Part shown: positions 32,376-40,040 of the stretch, piece by piece | Position numbering within the stretch: position 1 is the stretch's first letter | How the letters are laid out: every line of letters begins with the position of its first letter | Assembly: GCA_016931995.1 (NCBI GenBank) | Contig: JAFGDS010000105.1 | Span: 1 to 41,689 of the forward strand | Direction of reading: 5' to 3' | Source of the DNA: Pirellulales bacterium | GTDB lineage: Bacteria > Planctomycetota > Planctomycetia > Pirellulales > Thermoguttaceae | DNA: 41,689 bases | The notes under the pieces: model-generated | Seen by the model: the letters and a program-made list of their open reading frames with translations, nothing else | Databases searched by the model: none | What the model was told of the DNA's origin: nothing | Program-made: the position numbers and the translations under genes

Positions 32376-33545
32376 GTGCGGATCGCGTTGGTCCACGACT
32401 GGCTTACCGGGATGCGGGGCGGCGAGAAGTGCCTGGAGGTGCTCTGCCGCCGTTTTCCCGACGCGCGGCTCTATACGCTCCTGCACGCGCCCGGCGCCAC
32501 CTCGCCGGCCATCGAACGGATGCGGATCACCACCAGCTTCCTGCAGCGGGTGCCGGGCGTGGCGCGGCACTATCGCTATCTGTTGCCGCTCATGCCGGCG
32601 GCGGTCAGCCGGCTGGCGATCGACGCCGACGTGGACCTCGTGGTCAGCTTCTCCCACGCGGTGGCCAAGAGCATCGAGCCCCCGCCGGGCGTGCCGCACG
32701 TGTGCTACTGCTTCACGCCGATGCGCTACGCCTGGCATCGCCGGGCCGATTATTTTTGCATCGAGGGCCGCGCCGTGCGGACGCCCATGGCCGCCGCGCG
32801 CAACCTCGTGCTCGACTGGCTCCGCGATTGGGACCGCAACACGAGCGACCGCGTCACCCATTTCATCGCGATCAGCCGGACGGTGGCCGGGCGGATCCGG
32901 GAGTGCTACGACCGCGCGAGCCAGATCATCTACCCACCGGTGGACACCGATTTCTACACGCCCGCCGACGTCGCCCGCGAGGACTTCTATCTCTACATCG
33001 GCGCGCTGGCGCCGTACAAGCGGGTGGACGTGGCCATCGAGGCGTGCAACCGGCTGGGCCGGCGGCTGGTGGTGATCGGCACGGGCTCGGAGCTGGACCG
33101 TCTGGCGCGCCTGGCCGGCCCGACCGTCACCATGGCCGGCTGGCGGCCGGACGAGGCGATCCGCGACCACCTGCGGCGCGCCCGGGCCCTGGTGTTTCCC
33201 GCGAACGAGGACTTTGGCATTGTCCCGCTCGAGGCGCAGGCATGCGGCGCGCCGGTGTTGGCCCTCGGCGAGGGCGGGGCCACGGAGACGGTCCTGCCGG
33301 CCGAGGGCGATCGGGCCGGGACGGGCCTGTTCTTCGATCGGCAGACGCCCGAGTCGCTCGCCGCCGCGATCGAGCGGTTCGAGTCGGGCGCGGATCGCCT
33401 TTGCCCGGCGCTGGCCCGTCGCCACGCCGAGCGGTTCGCCCTGCCGCGCTTCGAGCGAGAGCTGGTCGGCTTCCTCGAAGCCGTTCACCACGGGGCCAAG
33501 GACTTCCACGCGGAGACGCGCCATGATGAAGAAGCCATCTCGTGA
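32376..33545 (+). CDS. GT4-family glycosyltransferase
   Basis: The 389-residue protein is a GT-B fold retaining glycosyltransferase. The N-terminal domain opens RIALVHDWLTGMRGGEKCLE; the C-terminal domain shows LYIGALAPYKRVDVAIEA (phosphate-binding Lys/Arg) and the EX7E motif in NEDFGIVPLEAQACGAPVLA, residues that hold the sugar nucleotide. Such enzymes build lipopolysaccharide, exopolysaccharide or glycolipids at the inner membrane face; donor and acceptor are unknown. GTG 32376 is preceded by AGAGGA 8 bases upstream. The frame runs upstream through repeats (peptides like PLAPPV), which I treat as read-through, not protein. No other polysaccharide gene is adjacent. Confidence 0.9.
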   Translation: MRIALVHDWLTGMRGGEKCLEVLCRRFPDARLYTLLHAPGATSPAIERMRITTSFLQRVPGVARHYRYLLPLMPAAVSRLAIDADVDLVVSFSHAVAKSIEPPPGVPHVCYCFTPMRYAWHRRADYFCIEGRAVRTPMAAARNLVLDWLRDWDRNTSDRVTHFIAISRTVAGRIRECYDRASQIIYPPVDTDFYTPADVAREDFYLYIGALAPYKRVDVAIEACNRLGRRLVVIGTGSELDRLARLAGPTVTMAGWRPDEAIRDHLRRARALVFPANEDFGIVPLEAQACGAPVLALGEGGATETVLPAEGDRAGTGLFFDRQTPESLAAAIERFESGADRLCPALARRHAERFALPRFERELVGFLEAVHHGAKDFHAETRHDEEAIS

Positions 33546-33561
33546 AGGCCAACCTCCCAGT

Positions 33562-33810
33562 CCCCTCTCTCTTTGGGAGAGGGTGAGGGCGTCGTGTGCC
33601 ACTGGCTTTGCCAGTGCCGAGCCCTCGGGTAGCCCCGATAGCTCTGCTATCGGGGGGCCGTTAGGCCCAAGAGGTTCTTGTCAACGGCCTCTTGCCGCTC
33701 GCGCGGCCCAGACGAACCAGCCATCTGGGTTAGCCAACCGGGATCTCCCCGTTGAGAAGCACTGGCAGAGCCAGTGGCACTCCGTGAGGCACTGGCAGAG
33801 CCAGTGGCAC
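33562..33810. repeat. repeat cluster leading into the next gene's start
   Basis: In order: a CTCTCTC-GGGAGAG palindrome (33562-33582), a CACTGGC-family forward copy (33596-33617), a perfect hairpin CCCCGATAGC-TCT-GCTATCGGGG (33633-33655), then two inverted CACTGGC copies (33759-33780 and 33789-33810). The final copy overlaps the proposed coding start of the downstream gene. Confidence 0.85.
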
Positions 33811-34563
33811 TCGGCGTGGCTGATCTTTGCGCTGATCTTCGCCTCGCCCGCGTTGGCCGCGGATTTCCGCGTGGAGAACAAGGTTTTTGCCGGCTCGGCC
33901 AAGGAGCCCGTCTCGCGGAGCACGACCCTTTTCCATGGTGGCGTGGTGTATGACTTTCTCGTCGAGCCGAACGAGGTGACCGTTTTCGATCCCGCGCGGG
34001 GGCGTTTTTGGATGTTGGATCCCTCGCGGCGGTTGAAGACCGAGTTGACGTTCGAGACGATCGACAAGGCGATGAGCGGACTGAAGTCGCGGGCCGCGGC
34101 CGGGAAGGACGAGAAACTTCAATTCCTGTGCAACCCGACCTTCGAGCAGGCGACCGACGAAACCAACGGCGAGTTGGTTTTCTCGAGTCCTTGGGTGACG
34201 TACCGCGTTATCGGCGAGAAGGCCGACGCCCCCGAAATTGCCTCGCAATACCGCGCGTTCTCCGATTGGTCGGCCAAGCTCAACGCGTTCCTTCGGCCGG
34301 GCAGCCAGCCGCCGTTCGCCCGGATGATCGTGAACGAGGCATTGGCGGCGCGCGAGGAGTCGCCGCGGAAGGTGGAGTTGACAAGCGTGCGGAAGCAGGG
34401 GCTCATTGCGCGTCGGACGAGCATTCACAGCGAGCATCTGCTTTCGCGTCGGCTTTTGGAGTCGGACCGTCGCCGCGTGGCCCAGACCGACGAGTACATG
34501 GCCATCTTCAGCCCGGTCGGCCCCAAGGAGTACGAAGCCCGCCTGGGCAAACCGAAGCAATGA
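33784..34563 (+). CDS. secreted LolA-like protein whose start lies in a repeat
   Basis: The coherent protein begins with a hydrophobic signal-like core, WLIFALIFASPALAADFRVE, and continues to residue 259 with strands typical of LolA/LolB-type lipoprotein carriers (LFHGGVVYDFLVEPNEVTVF, FWMLDPSRRLKTELTFETI). There is no ATG near the front. The only nearby in-frame start is GTG 33784, which gives MRHWQSQWHSA before the hydrophobic core; those first residues are encoded by a CACTGGC-family repeat. The native 5' end seems to have been replaced by repeat DNA. Whether the gene is still expressed and exported is unknown. No matching Lol transport genes are nearby. Confidence 0.65.
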   Translation: MRHWQSQWHSAWLIFALIFASPALAADFRVENKVFAGSAKEPVSRSTTLFHGGVVYDFLVEPNEVTVFDPARGRFWMLDPSRRLKTELTFETIDKAMSGLKSRAAAGKDEKLQFLCNPTFEQATDETNGELVFSSPWVTYRVIGEKADAPEIASQYRAFSDWSAKLNAFLRPGSQPPFARMIVNEALAAREESPRKVELTSVRKQGLIARRTSIHSEHLLSRRLLESDRRRVAQTDEYMAIFSPVGPKEYEARLGKPKQ

Positions 34564-34574
34564 CGGCCTCGCGC

Positions 34575-34598
34575 GTGCCACTGGCTTTGCCCGTGGCA
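34575..34598 (+). repeat. single CACTGGC-family repeat
   Basis: A diverged lone copy (right half GCCCGTGGCAC) lies in the 56-base gap between the LolA-like gene and tyrS, whose 3' ends converge here. Confidence 0.7.
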
Positions 34599-34619
34599 CA
34601 CGATGGAGACCACGCCTCC

Positions 34620-35903
34620 TCATGCGAAGCAAAGAACCGCGTAGCGTTTTTTGCCCGTGCGAAGGACCAGGGCGGCGCGGCCCGCCAGATCGTCGGGGGT
34701 GAGCCGGGCGTCGGGACTCTCGACGCGGCGGTTGTTGACGTAGGCCCCGCCCTGGGTGATGGTCCGCCGGGCTTCGCCCTTGCTCTTGGCCAGGCCGGCC
34801 TCGCACAGGGCATCCACCACGGCGAGCCCCTCGCCCGCGAGCCGGTCCCGCCCGAGGCGGCTGCTGGGCACGTCGGCGAAGATCTCCGTCAATTGAGCGT
34901 CGGTCAGATCGCCCAACTCGGCCCCGAAGAACACGTCGGTCGCCCGTTGGGCCGCGGCGAGCCCCTCGGCGCCGTGTACCAGCCGCGTCAGCTCGACCGC
35001 CAGCCGGCGCTGCGCCCCGCGCTGGCCGGGGTCCTGCTCGTGCTGAGCCACGACGCCCTCCAGCTCGGCCTGGTCCAGGTCGGTGAAGAACCGCAGGCAG
35101 CGGCCCACGTCGGCGTCGTCCAGGTTGATCCAGTATTGATAGAACTGGTAGGGGCTGGTCCGCTCGGGCGCGAGCCACACGGCGCCCGATTCGGTCTTGC
35201 CCATCTTCGCCCCGTCGCTCTTGGTCAACAGCGGGCAGGTCATGCCGTACAGTTGCGCGCCGCGGAGTCGCCGGGCCAGATCGATGCCGGCGGTGATGTT
35301 ACCCCACTGATCGCTCCCGCCCACCTGCAACTCGCAGCCGTGCCGCTCGTTCAGGTACACGAAATCGTACGCCTGCAAGAGCATGTAGCTGAACTCGGTG
35401 TAGCTTAGGCCGGAGTCGGTCCGTTCGAGGCGCGACTTGACCGAGTCCTTGGTGAGCATCACGTTGACGGGGAAGTGCTTGCCCACGTCGCGGAGGAATT
35501 CGAGGTAGCCGAAGCGGCCCATCCAGTCGAAGTTGTCCAGCACCAACGCGGAGCGGGGCGAGTCGTCCACCTCCAAGAGCCGGCGGATCTGCCGCTCCAT
35601 GCCGGCGATGTTGGCGCGCAGCTCGTCCTCGCCGAGCAGATTGCGTTCCTGGCTCCTGCCGCTGGGGTCGCCGATCATGCCGGTGGCTCCGCCCAAAAGC
35701 GCGATCGCGCGGTGGCCGGCCCGCTGGAACCGCCGCAGGATGTTCACGGCCATGAGGTGGCCGACGTGCAGGCTGTCGGCCGTCGGGTCGAAGCCGGCGT
35801 AGACCGTGCGCGGCCGCTCGGCCAGCCAGCCGGGCAGGCCCGCGTCGTCCGTGCTCTGATGGATCAGCTCCCGCCAGGTCAACTCGGCGTATACGTCGGA
35901 CAC
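34620..35903 (-). CDS. tyrS: tyrosyl-tRNA synthetase
   Basis: The 427-residue class-I synthetase charges tRNA-Tyr. Signatures: YAGFDPTADSLHVGHLMA (HIGH-like HVGH), the Tyr-binding SYTEFSYMLLQAYDF, GGSDQWGNITAGIDL, and KMGKT in place of KMSKS, a usual variant in bacterial TyrS. A C-terminal S4 RNA-binding domain (SKGEARRTITQGGAYVNN) follows. Length is normal. The GTG start at 35903 has AAGGAT 9 bases upstream. No T-box leader is visible in the 214-base gap upstream, as expected outside Gram-positives; that gap holds CATCCTGAG repeats. Confidence 0.97.
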   Translation of the reverse strand: MSDVYAELTWRELIHQSTDDAGLPGWLAERPRTVYAGFDPTADSLHVGHLMAVNILRRFQRAGHRAIALLGGATGMIGDPSGRSQERNLLGEDELRANIAGMERQIRRLLEVDDSPRSALVLDNFDWMGRFGYLEFLRDVGKHFPVNVMLTKDSVKSRLERTDSGLSYTEFSYMLLQAYDFVYLNERHGCELQVGGSDQWGNITAGIDLARRLRGAQLYGMTCPLLTKSDGAKMGKTESGAVWLAPERTSPYQFYQYWINLDDADVGRCLRFFTDLDQAELEGVVAQHEQDPGQRGAQRRLAVELTRLVHGAEGLAAAQRATDVFFGAELGDLTDAQLTEIFADVPSSRLGRDRLAGEGLAVVDALCEAGLAKSKGEARRTITQGGAYVNNRRVESPDARLTPDDLAGRAALVLRTGKKRYAVLCFA

Positions 35904-35961
35904 GGATGGGTTATCCTTGTGAAGTCTGTGAATGTCGCTACATCAAGGCCGGATAGCACAC

Positions 35962-36068
35962 GTCATTCTGACGGCGCACGTCATTCTGAGCGAAGCGAAG
36001 AATCTCGGTAAGTATCCGGTCAGAGATCCTTCGCTTCGCTCAGGATGACGCGCTTCGCTCAGGATGAC
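35962..36068. repeat. CATCCTGAG repeat cluster
   Basis: At least four partial or complete units: two forward (CGTCATTCTGA near 35962 and 35979) and two inverted (TTCGCTTCGCTCAGGATGAC near 36030, and CGCTTCGCTCAGGATGAC ending at about 36068). The extra tandem half-unit at the right suggests slippage or a second insertion. Confidence 0.85.
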
Positions 36069-36117
36069 ATGGAGGCCACCGTTCGGCAGAGGAGGCGATT
36101 TCCTTGTGTGAAACTTC

Positions 36118-36858
36118 TTACCGCCACATGTCGTCGTCCGCGAAAGGATGTATGGGGCCGTCGAACTTCGGTTTGGGCAGAGCTTTCATGGCCTGCTCGG
36201 CCAGGCGGAGATCGTCGCGCGTGGTGATTTTGATGTTCGCCCGCGAGCCGAGCACCACCGTGACCGCGTGGCCGATCCGCTCGACCAATTGGGCGTCGTC
36301 CGTGGCGGAGAAGCCGTTCCGCTTGGCGTAGGCCTCCAGGAGCACCTCGCGGCGGAATACCTGGGGCGTCTGGGCCTCCCAGAGGTCGCCGCGGTCCACC
36401 GTCTCCTCGATCCGGCGGTCCGACTTGACGCGCTTGAGCGTTCCGGCCACGGGCACGGCGAGGATCGCGGCGCCCGATTTCTCGGCGGCCTCGAAAACAT
36501 GGTCGATCCAGACGTCGGCCAGGCAGGGCCGCGCGGCGTCGTGGACGCAGACGAACTCGGCCTCGGGCTTCACCCGCGCCAGCGCGGCCTCGACCGAGTC
36601 GCTCCGCTGGGCGCCGCCCTCGACCACGTCGATGCCGAGGATCGCCACGTTCGAGGCGAATTTGGCGTTAAAGTCGTCCCGGTCCTCGCGGCCGATCACC
36701 AGGATGAGCTGCGCGACGTCGGCGCGGTTGAGGAACCGCTCGGCCGAATGGAGCCAGACCGCCCGATTCGCCAGCGGCGCGAAGGGCTTTTTGTAGTACT
36801 TGTCGTGGAAGCGGCTGCTGCGGCCGGCGGCCGGCAGGATGACGGCGTGTTGGGCCAC
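36118..36858 (-). CDS. ispD: 2-C-methyl-D-erythritol 4-phosphate cytidylyltransferase
   Basis: The 246-residue enzyme joins CTP and MEP in the non-mevalonate isoprenoid pathway. The nucleotide-binding loop is [23 protein letters not shown] holds the metal-binding Asp, and [20 protein letters not shown] the substrate-site Thr and following residues; the C-terminal [12 protein letters not shown] and [14 protein letters not shown] are also family-typical. The isoprenoids made would include the menaquinone side chain. I chose GTG 36858 because AAGGAGG lies 9 bases upstream; the TTG at 36864 would be only 3 bases from that site. IspF is not adjacent. Confidence 0.94.
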   Translation of the reverse strand: MAQHAVILPAAGRSSRFHDKYYKKPFAPLANRAVWLHSAERFLNRADVAQLILVIGREDRDDFNAKFASNVAILGIDVVEGGAQRSDSVEAALARVKPEAEFVCVHDAARPCLADVWIDHVFEAAEKSGAAILAVPVAGTLKRVKSDRRIEETVDRGDLWEAQTPQVFRREVLLEAYAKRNGFSATDDAQLVERIGHAVTVVLGSRANIKITTRDDLRLAEQAMKALPKPKFDGPIHPFADDDMWR

Positions 36859-37000
36859 GGGCAAAGCCCTCCTTTGGGCAGGTCAACCGGGAGCAGAACC
36901 CCTCGATTGTCCATCTTCCCGGGTCGAAGTCAAGGCCGCGGCCGGGGCGGTGGCCGGAACGCCTGGACTGAGGTAGACTTGACGGACGTGTCGGAACGGG

Positions 37001-37064
37001 GTGCCACTGGCTCCGCCAGTGCTTCCGTCACGACGCGTGGAAGCACTGGCGGAGCCAGTGGCAC
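37001..37064. repeat. REPIN-like pair, CACTGGC-GCCAGTG family
   Basis: Forward arm 37001-37022 and inverted arm 37043-37064, both with the TCC/GGA loop, 20 bases apart. It lies 59 bases before aroH, in the likely promoter region. Confidence 0.9.
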
Positions 37065-37122
37065 TCGGTTCAAGGGATTCCATCGGCTTGGAGTCCGCGA
37101 AGCGGGCGAGGAGACCAAAGGG

Positions 37123-37593
37123 ATGTCGGGCGCGGTCAAAGTGTGTCGCGGGGTCCGCGGGGCCACCACGGCGGACGCGAACACCAGCGAGGCGATTCTC
37201 GAAGCCACGCGCCAACTGCTGGCCCTCCTCATTCGCCAGAACGGCATCGAGCCGGAAGACGTCGCCAGCGCGATCTTCACGCTCACGAAGGACCTAGACG
37301 CCGAGTTTCCGGCGCTGGCCGCGCGGCAGTTGGGCTGGCTGGGCGTGCCGCTCTTGTGCAGCTACGAACTCGAGGTGCCCGGCTCGCTGGGGCATTGCGT
37401 GCGGGTGATGTTGCACTGGAACACCGAGAAGTCGCCCGAGGAGATCGTCCACGTCTACATCAAGGGCGCGGCGCGGCTGCGGCCCGACTTGTGCCACCTT
37501 CCGCCGGTCGATTGGGAGGAGCTGGAGCGCTGGATCGCGGACCATCTGGACGAATCCGCCCGATCGAGCCGCGCCGCCGGGGACGATGGGTGA
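37123..37593 (+). CDS. aroH: monofunctional chorismate mutase, AroH class
   Basis: The 156-residue protein converts chorismate to prephenate, the branch point to Phe and Tyr. It fits the AroH (trimeric alpha/beta barrel-like) class, not Aro[16 protein letters not shown] with the active-site Arg, [33 protein letters not shown] and [10 protein letters not shown]. It has about 30 extra C-terminal residues ending in a polar tail. GAGGAG lies about 9 bases before ATG 37123. The next gene starts 3 bases after its stop, so they share a transcript. Confidence 0.94.
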   Translation: MSGAVKVCRGVRGATTADANTSEAILEATRQLLALLIRQNGIEPEDVASAIFTLTKDLDAEFPALAARQLGWLGVPLLCSYELEVPGSLGHCVRVMLHWNTEKSPEEIVHVYIKGAARLRPDLCHLPPVDWEELERWIADHLDESARSSRAAGDDG

Positions 37594-37596
37594 CCC

Positions 37597-39072
37597 ATGC
37601 CCGAATCGTTCGACCCGTACCATCAATGGTTGGGCATCCCGTCCGCCGAGCAGCCGCCAGACCACTACCGGCTGTTGGGCGTTGCCCGGTTCGAGGCGAA
37701 CGTCGAGGTCATCCGCTCGGCGGCCGACCGGCAAACGGTCCATCTGAACACGTTTCGCGGCGGTCCGCGCGGGGCGCTGGCCAAGCGGCTGTTGGACGAG
37801 GTCCAGGCCGCGCGGTTGTGCCTGCTCGATCCGACGAGGAAGGCCGCCTACGACCGCCGATTGCCTGGGCCCTGCGCGGAGGGCGCCCTGTCCGACGACG
37901 ACCTTGACGGGTTGTTGTCGCAGGTGGACGAGACCGGCCCGAAAATGCTCGCGCCCTTGCCGCGGCGGCGCAAGCCCGTCTGGCCTTGGGTGAAGCGGGC
38001 GGCGATTGTGACGGTGGTGCTTGTGGCAGTGGCTTTGGCGGTCAGTGTCGTCCGCTTCGGCTTGCGACGGCTGGAGGCATACCGCGAGTCGGCGCGGGCC
38101 TCGCGGTACGTGGACGATCAACCGTCGGCGTTTCTCGGGCCGGCCGAGTTGCCCGTTGTGCCCCCGGCCGAATCGCTCGAGCCGCCGCTTCCGCGGGTCT
38201 TCGCGGGTCATGGCCGGCCCGTGACGGCGCTGGCCTTCGCGCCGAACGGCCGCACGCTGGTCTCGGCGGCCAAGGACGGCCGGGTGGGACTCTGGGAGGT
38301 GGACAGCGGCCAAGAGCTGTGGAAGAGCCCTTCCGAGGGCCGTGAACTGGCCGCGGTCGTCTTCGGTCCGGACGGGACTTGGCTGGCCGCCGGCGGCGAT
38401 TCGTGCGAGGTGAAGATCCGGGACGCCAAGACGTGGGAGGTCCGCCGGACGCTCTCCGGCCACACGCGCCCCGTTCGCGCCCTGGCCGTTTTGCCCGACG
38501 GCGCGACGCTCGCCTCGACCGGTTTGGACGGCACGCTCCGCCTTTGGGACCCGACAGCCGGCCTCCTCCGAAAACAGTGGATTGCCCACCAGGACGGCGT
38601 CATGGCCGCTGTCTTCTCGCCGGATGGATCGCTCCTGGCCACCGGTGGTCTGAACGGCGCCGTGCGGCTCTGGACGGTCGGCGGCGAATCCCGGCATGTG
38701 CTTGCCGGCAACGGTTCCGCCGTGCGCGCCTTGGCCTTTCATCCAGAAGGAAAACTGCTGGCCTCCGCCGACGAGCGGGGCGGCGCGCGGCTTTGGGACG
38801 TGGAGACGGGCGCACTGAAGGCGACACTGACGGGCCACACCGACCGCGTGTCGGCCGTTGCGTTCTCGCGCGACGGAAAGACCCTCTTCTCGGCTGGCTA
38901 TCGCCGCGATCCGGTGCTCCGCGCGTGGAACGCGACCACGGGCGAGGCCGTCCGCATCCTCTCGGGCCACGCGTCCGGCATCGCGTCGCTGGCCGTCTCG
39001 CCCGATGGTCGCCAGCTCGCTTCCGGCGATTACGCCGGGCGGATCTTGCTGTGGGACGCCGTGGAACGCTAG
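37597..39072 (+). CDS. J-like/transmembrane/WD40 repeat protein
   Basis: The 491-residue protein opens with the planctomycete J-like module (residues 1-90: FDPYHQWLGIPSAEQPPDHY, then RLLGV, LNTFRGG, RLCLLDPTRKAAYD), which resembles a DnaJ fold but has no clear HPD. A single membrane helix follows at about 129-152 (WVKRAAIVTVVLVAVALAV), then seven WD40-type blades from about 190 to the end, each with a GH...W signature (for example GHTRPVRALAVLPDG, GHTDRVSAVAFSRDG, GHASGIASLAVSPDG). The propeller would be a binding platform on the far side of the membrane, probably outside the cytoplasm. It is 3 bases after aroH, but a functional link with it is not evident. Confidence 0.88.
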   Translation: MPESFDPYHQWLGIPSAEQPPDHYRLLGVARFEANVEVIRSAADRQTVHLNTFRGGPRGALAKRLLDEVQAARLCLLDPTRKAAYDRRLPGPCAEGALSDDDLDGLLSQVDETGPKMLAPLPRRRKPVWPWVKRAAIVTVVLVAVALAVSVVRFGLRRLEAYRESARASRYVDDQPSAFLGPAELPVVPPAESLEPPLPRVFAGHGRPVTALAFAPNGRTLVSAAKDGRVGLWEVDSGQELWKSPSEGRELAAVVFGPDGTWLAAGGDSCEVKIRDAKTWEVRRTLSGHTRPVRALAVLPDGATLASTGLDGTLRLWDPTAGLLRKQWIAHQDGVMAAVFSPDGSLLATGGLNGAVRLWTVGGESRHVLAGNGSAVRALAFHPEGKLLASADERGGARLWDVETGALKATLTGHTDRVSAVAFSRDGKTLFSAGYRRDPVLRAWNATTGEAVRILSGHASGIASLAVSPDGRQLASGDYAGRILLWDAVER

Positions 39073-39116
39073 AGTGGCGTCTCGGAGGAGTTGGATCTTT
39101 GGGGGGGTGGTTTTGT

Positions 39117-39204
39117 GTGCCACTAGTTTTGCCAGTGTCTTGGGCACTGGCGGAGCCAGTGGCACACGCGCTCCGACGGCAACCGTTCACAGGGGACTGT
39201 CCCC
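39117..39204. repeat. REPIN-like pair and GGGGACTGTCCCC palindrome
   Basis: A diverged CACTAGTTTTGCCAGTG copy at 39117-39138 faces an inverted copy at 39144-39165. GGGGACTGTCCCC lies at 39192-39204; related palindromes occur at 19849, 21506 and 31984. Confidence 0.8.
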
Positions 39205-39227
39205 CTTCGGCCGCACCCTGGACTGGG

Positions 39228-39256
39228 TTGACCACCGACCGTCCGTGATTTATGCT
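39228..39256 (+). promoter_or_regulatory. candidate promoter of nrfH-nrfA
   Basis: TTGACC at 39228-39233 and TATGCT at 39251-39256 are 17 bases apart and lie 36 bases upstream of nrfH. No FNR or NarL-type site is obvious. Confidence 0.5.
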
Positions 39257-39291
39257 GCCGCCAAGACTCATCCAGGACGGGAGCCGAGACG

Positions 39292-39888
39292 ATGTTCCGG
39301 CGCGCGCGGCGGCTGTCTTACGGGCTGATCTCGTTGGGCTTCGTCCCCTGGGCGTGGCGGGCGCCGTGTTTTGCGATGCTGGGGGTGTTGGCGGGCCTTG
39401 CCCTGGCATTGGGACACGTCTCCCGCGCCCCGTCCTATCTGAGCGACCGGCCCGAGGCGTGCGTCAATTGCCACGTCATGCGGCCGCAGTACGCCTCGTG
39501 GCGGCATTCGAGCCACGCGCGGGTGACCACGTGCAACGATTGCCACGTTCCCCACGACAACGTGGCGGCGACGTACGCCTTCAAAGCCCGCGACGGGTTG
39601 TACCACTCGACGATTTTCACGCTGCGGCTGGAACCGCAGGTGATCCGGATTTCGTCCGGGGCCGTGCCGGTGGTCGAGGCGAACTGCCGGCGGTGCCACG
39701 AGCCGGTGCTGGCGGCGGTGGCCGAGCACGCGCCCGAGGCGGCGTCGCGGCTTTGTTGGGATTGCCATCGCGAGGTGCCCCACGGCAGCGCGCGGAGCCT
39801 GTCGGCCAGCCCCGCCGCGATGAATCCGGAGCTTGCCCCCGTGACGTCTCCGCCACAGTCCCCGCGCATCGGGGGCCGGCTGCCGTGA
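39292..39888 (+). CDS. nrfH: NrfH-type tetrahaem quinol dehydrogenase
   Basis: The 198-residue protein has an N-terminal membrane anchor at about residues 24-43 and four CxxCH haem sites: CVNCH (57-61), CNDCH (81-85), CRRCH and CWDCH. This is the NapC/NirT/NrfH pattern; NrfH takes electrons from menaquinol in the membrane and hands them to NrfA on the periplasmic side. CVNCHVMRPQYASWRHSSHA is the typical first-haem context. The C-terminus adds a short Pro-rich tail. Its gene is 152 bases ahead of nrfA, with a REPIN in between; menaquinone could be made through the mqnD gene product. A good promoter is upstream. Confidence 0.94.
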   Translation: MFRRARRLSYGLISLGFVPWAWRAPCFAMLGVLAGLALALGHVSRAPSYLSDRPEACVNCHVMRPQYASWRHSSHARVTTCNDCHVPHDNVAATYAFKARDGLYHSTIFTLRLEPQVIRISSGAVPVVEANCRRCHEPVLAAVAEHAPEAASRLCWDCHREVPHGSARSLSASPAAMNPELAPVTSPPQSPRIGGRLP

Positions 39889-39938
39889 TCGTTGCTGAAC
39901 GGGATTCGCTTAAATGGCATTTTCAACCACTCGAATGT

Positions 39939-40002
39939 GTGCCACTGGCTTTGCCAGTGCGTGAATCCCGGCATTTCCGGGCACTGGCAAAGCCAGTGGC
40001 AC
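39939..40002. repeat. REPIN-like pair between nrfH and nrfA
   Basis: Forward arm 39939-39960 and inverted arm 39981-40002, both with the TTT/AAA loop. In the mRNA it would form a hairpin 38 bases before nrfA and might set the relative yield or stability of the two parts. Confidence 0.9.
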
Positions 40003-40040
40003 TCAGCGGCTGCTCCCGTTGAACCGAGGAAGACCCTACA

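Noticed and set aside
35904-36117. T-box or other tRNA-sensing leader before tyrS
   Set aside because: No specifier loop or T-box sequence is seen; the gap is filled with CATCCTGAG repeats.
2466-40002. The regular CACTGGC repeats as a CRISPR array
   Set aside because: Copies are scattered in different gaps, lie in inverted pairs, have no constant spacer length and no cas genes nearby.
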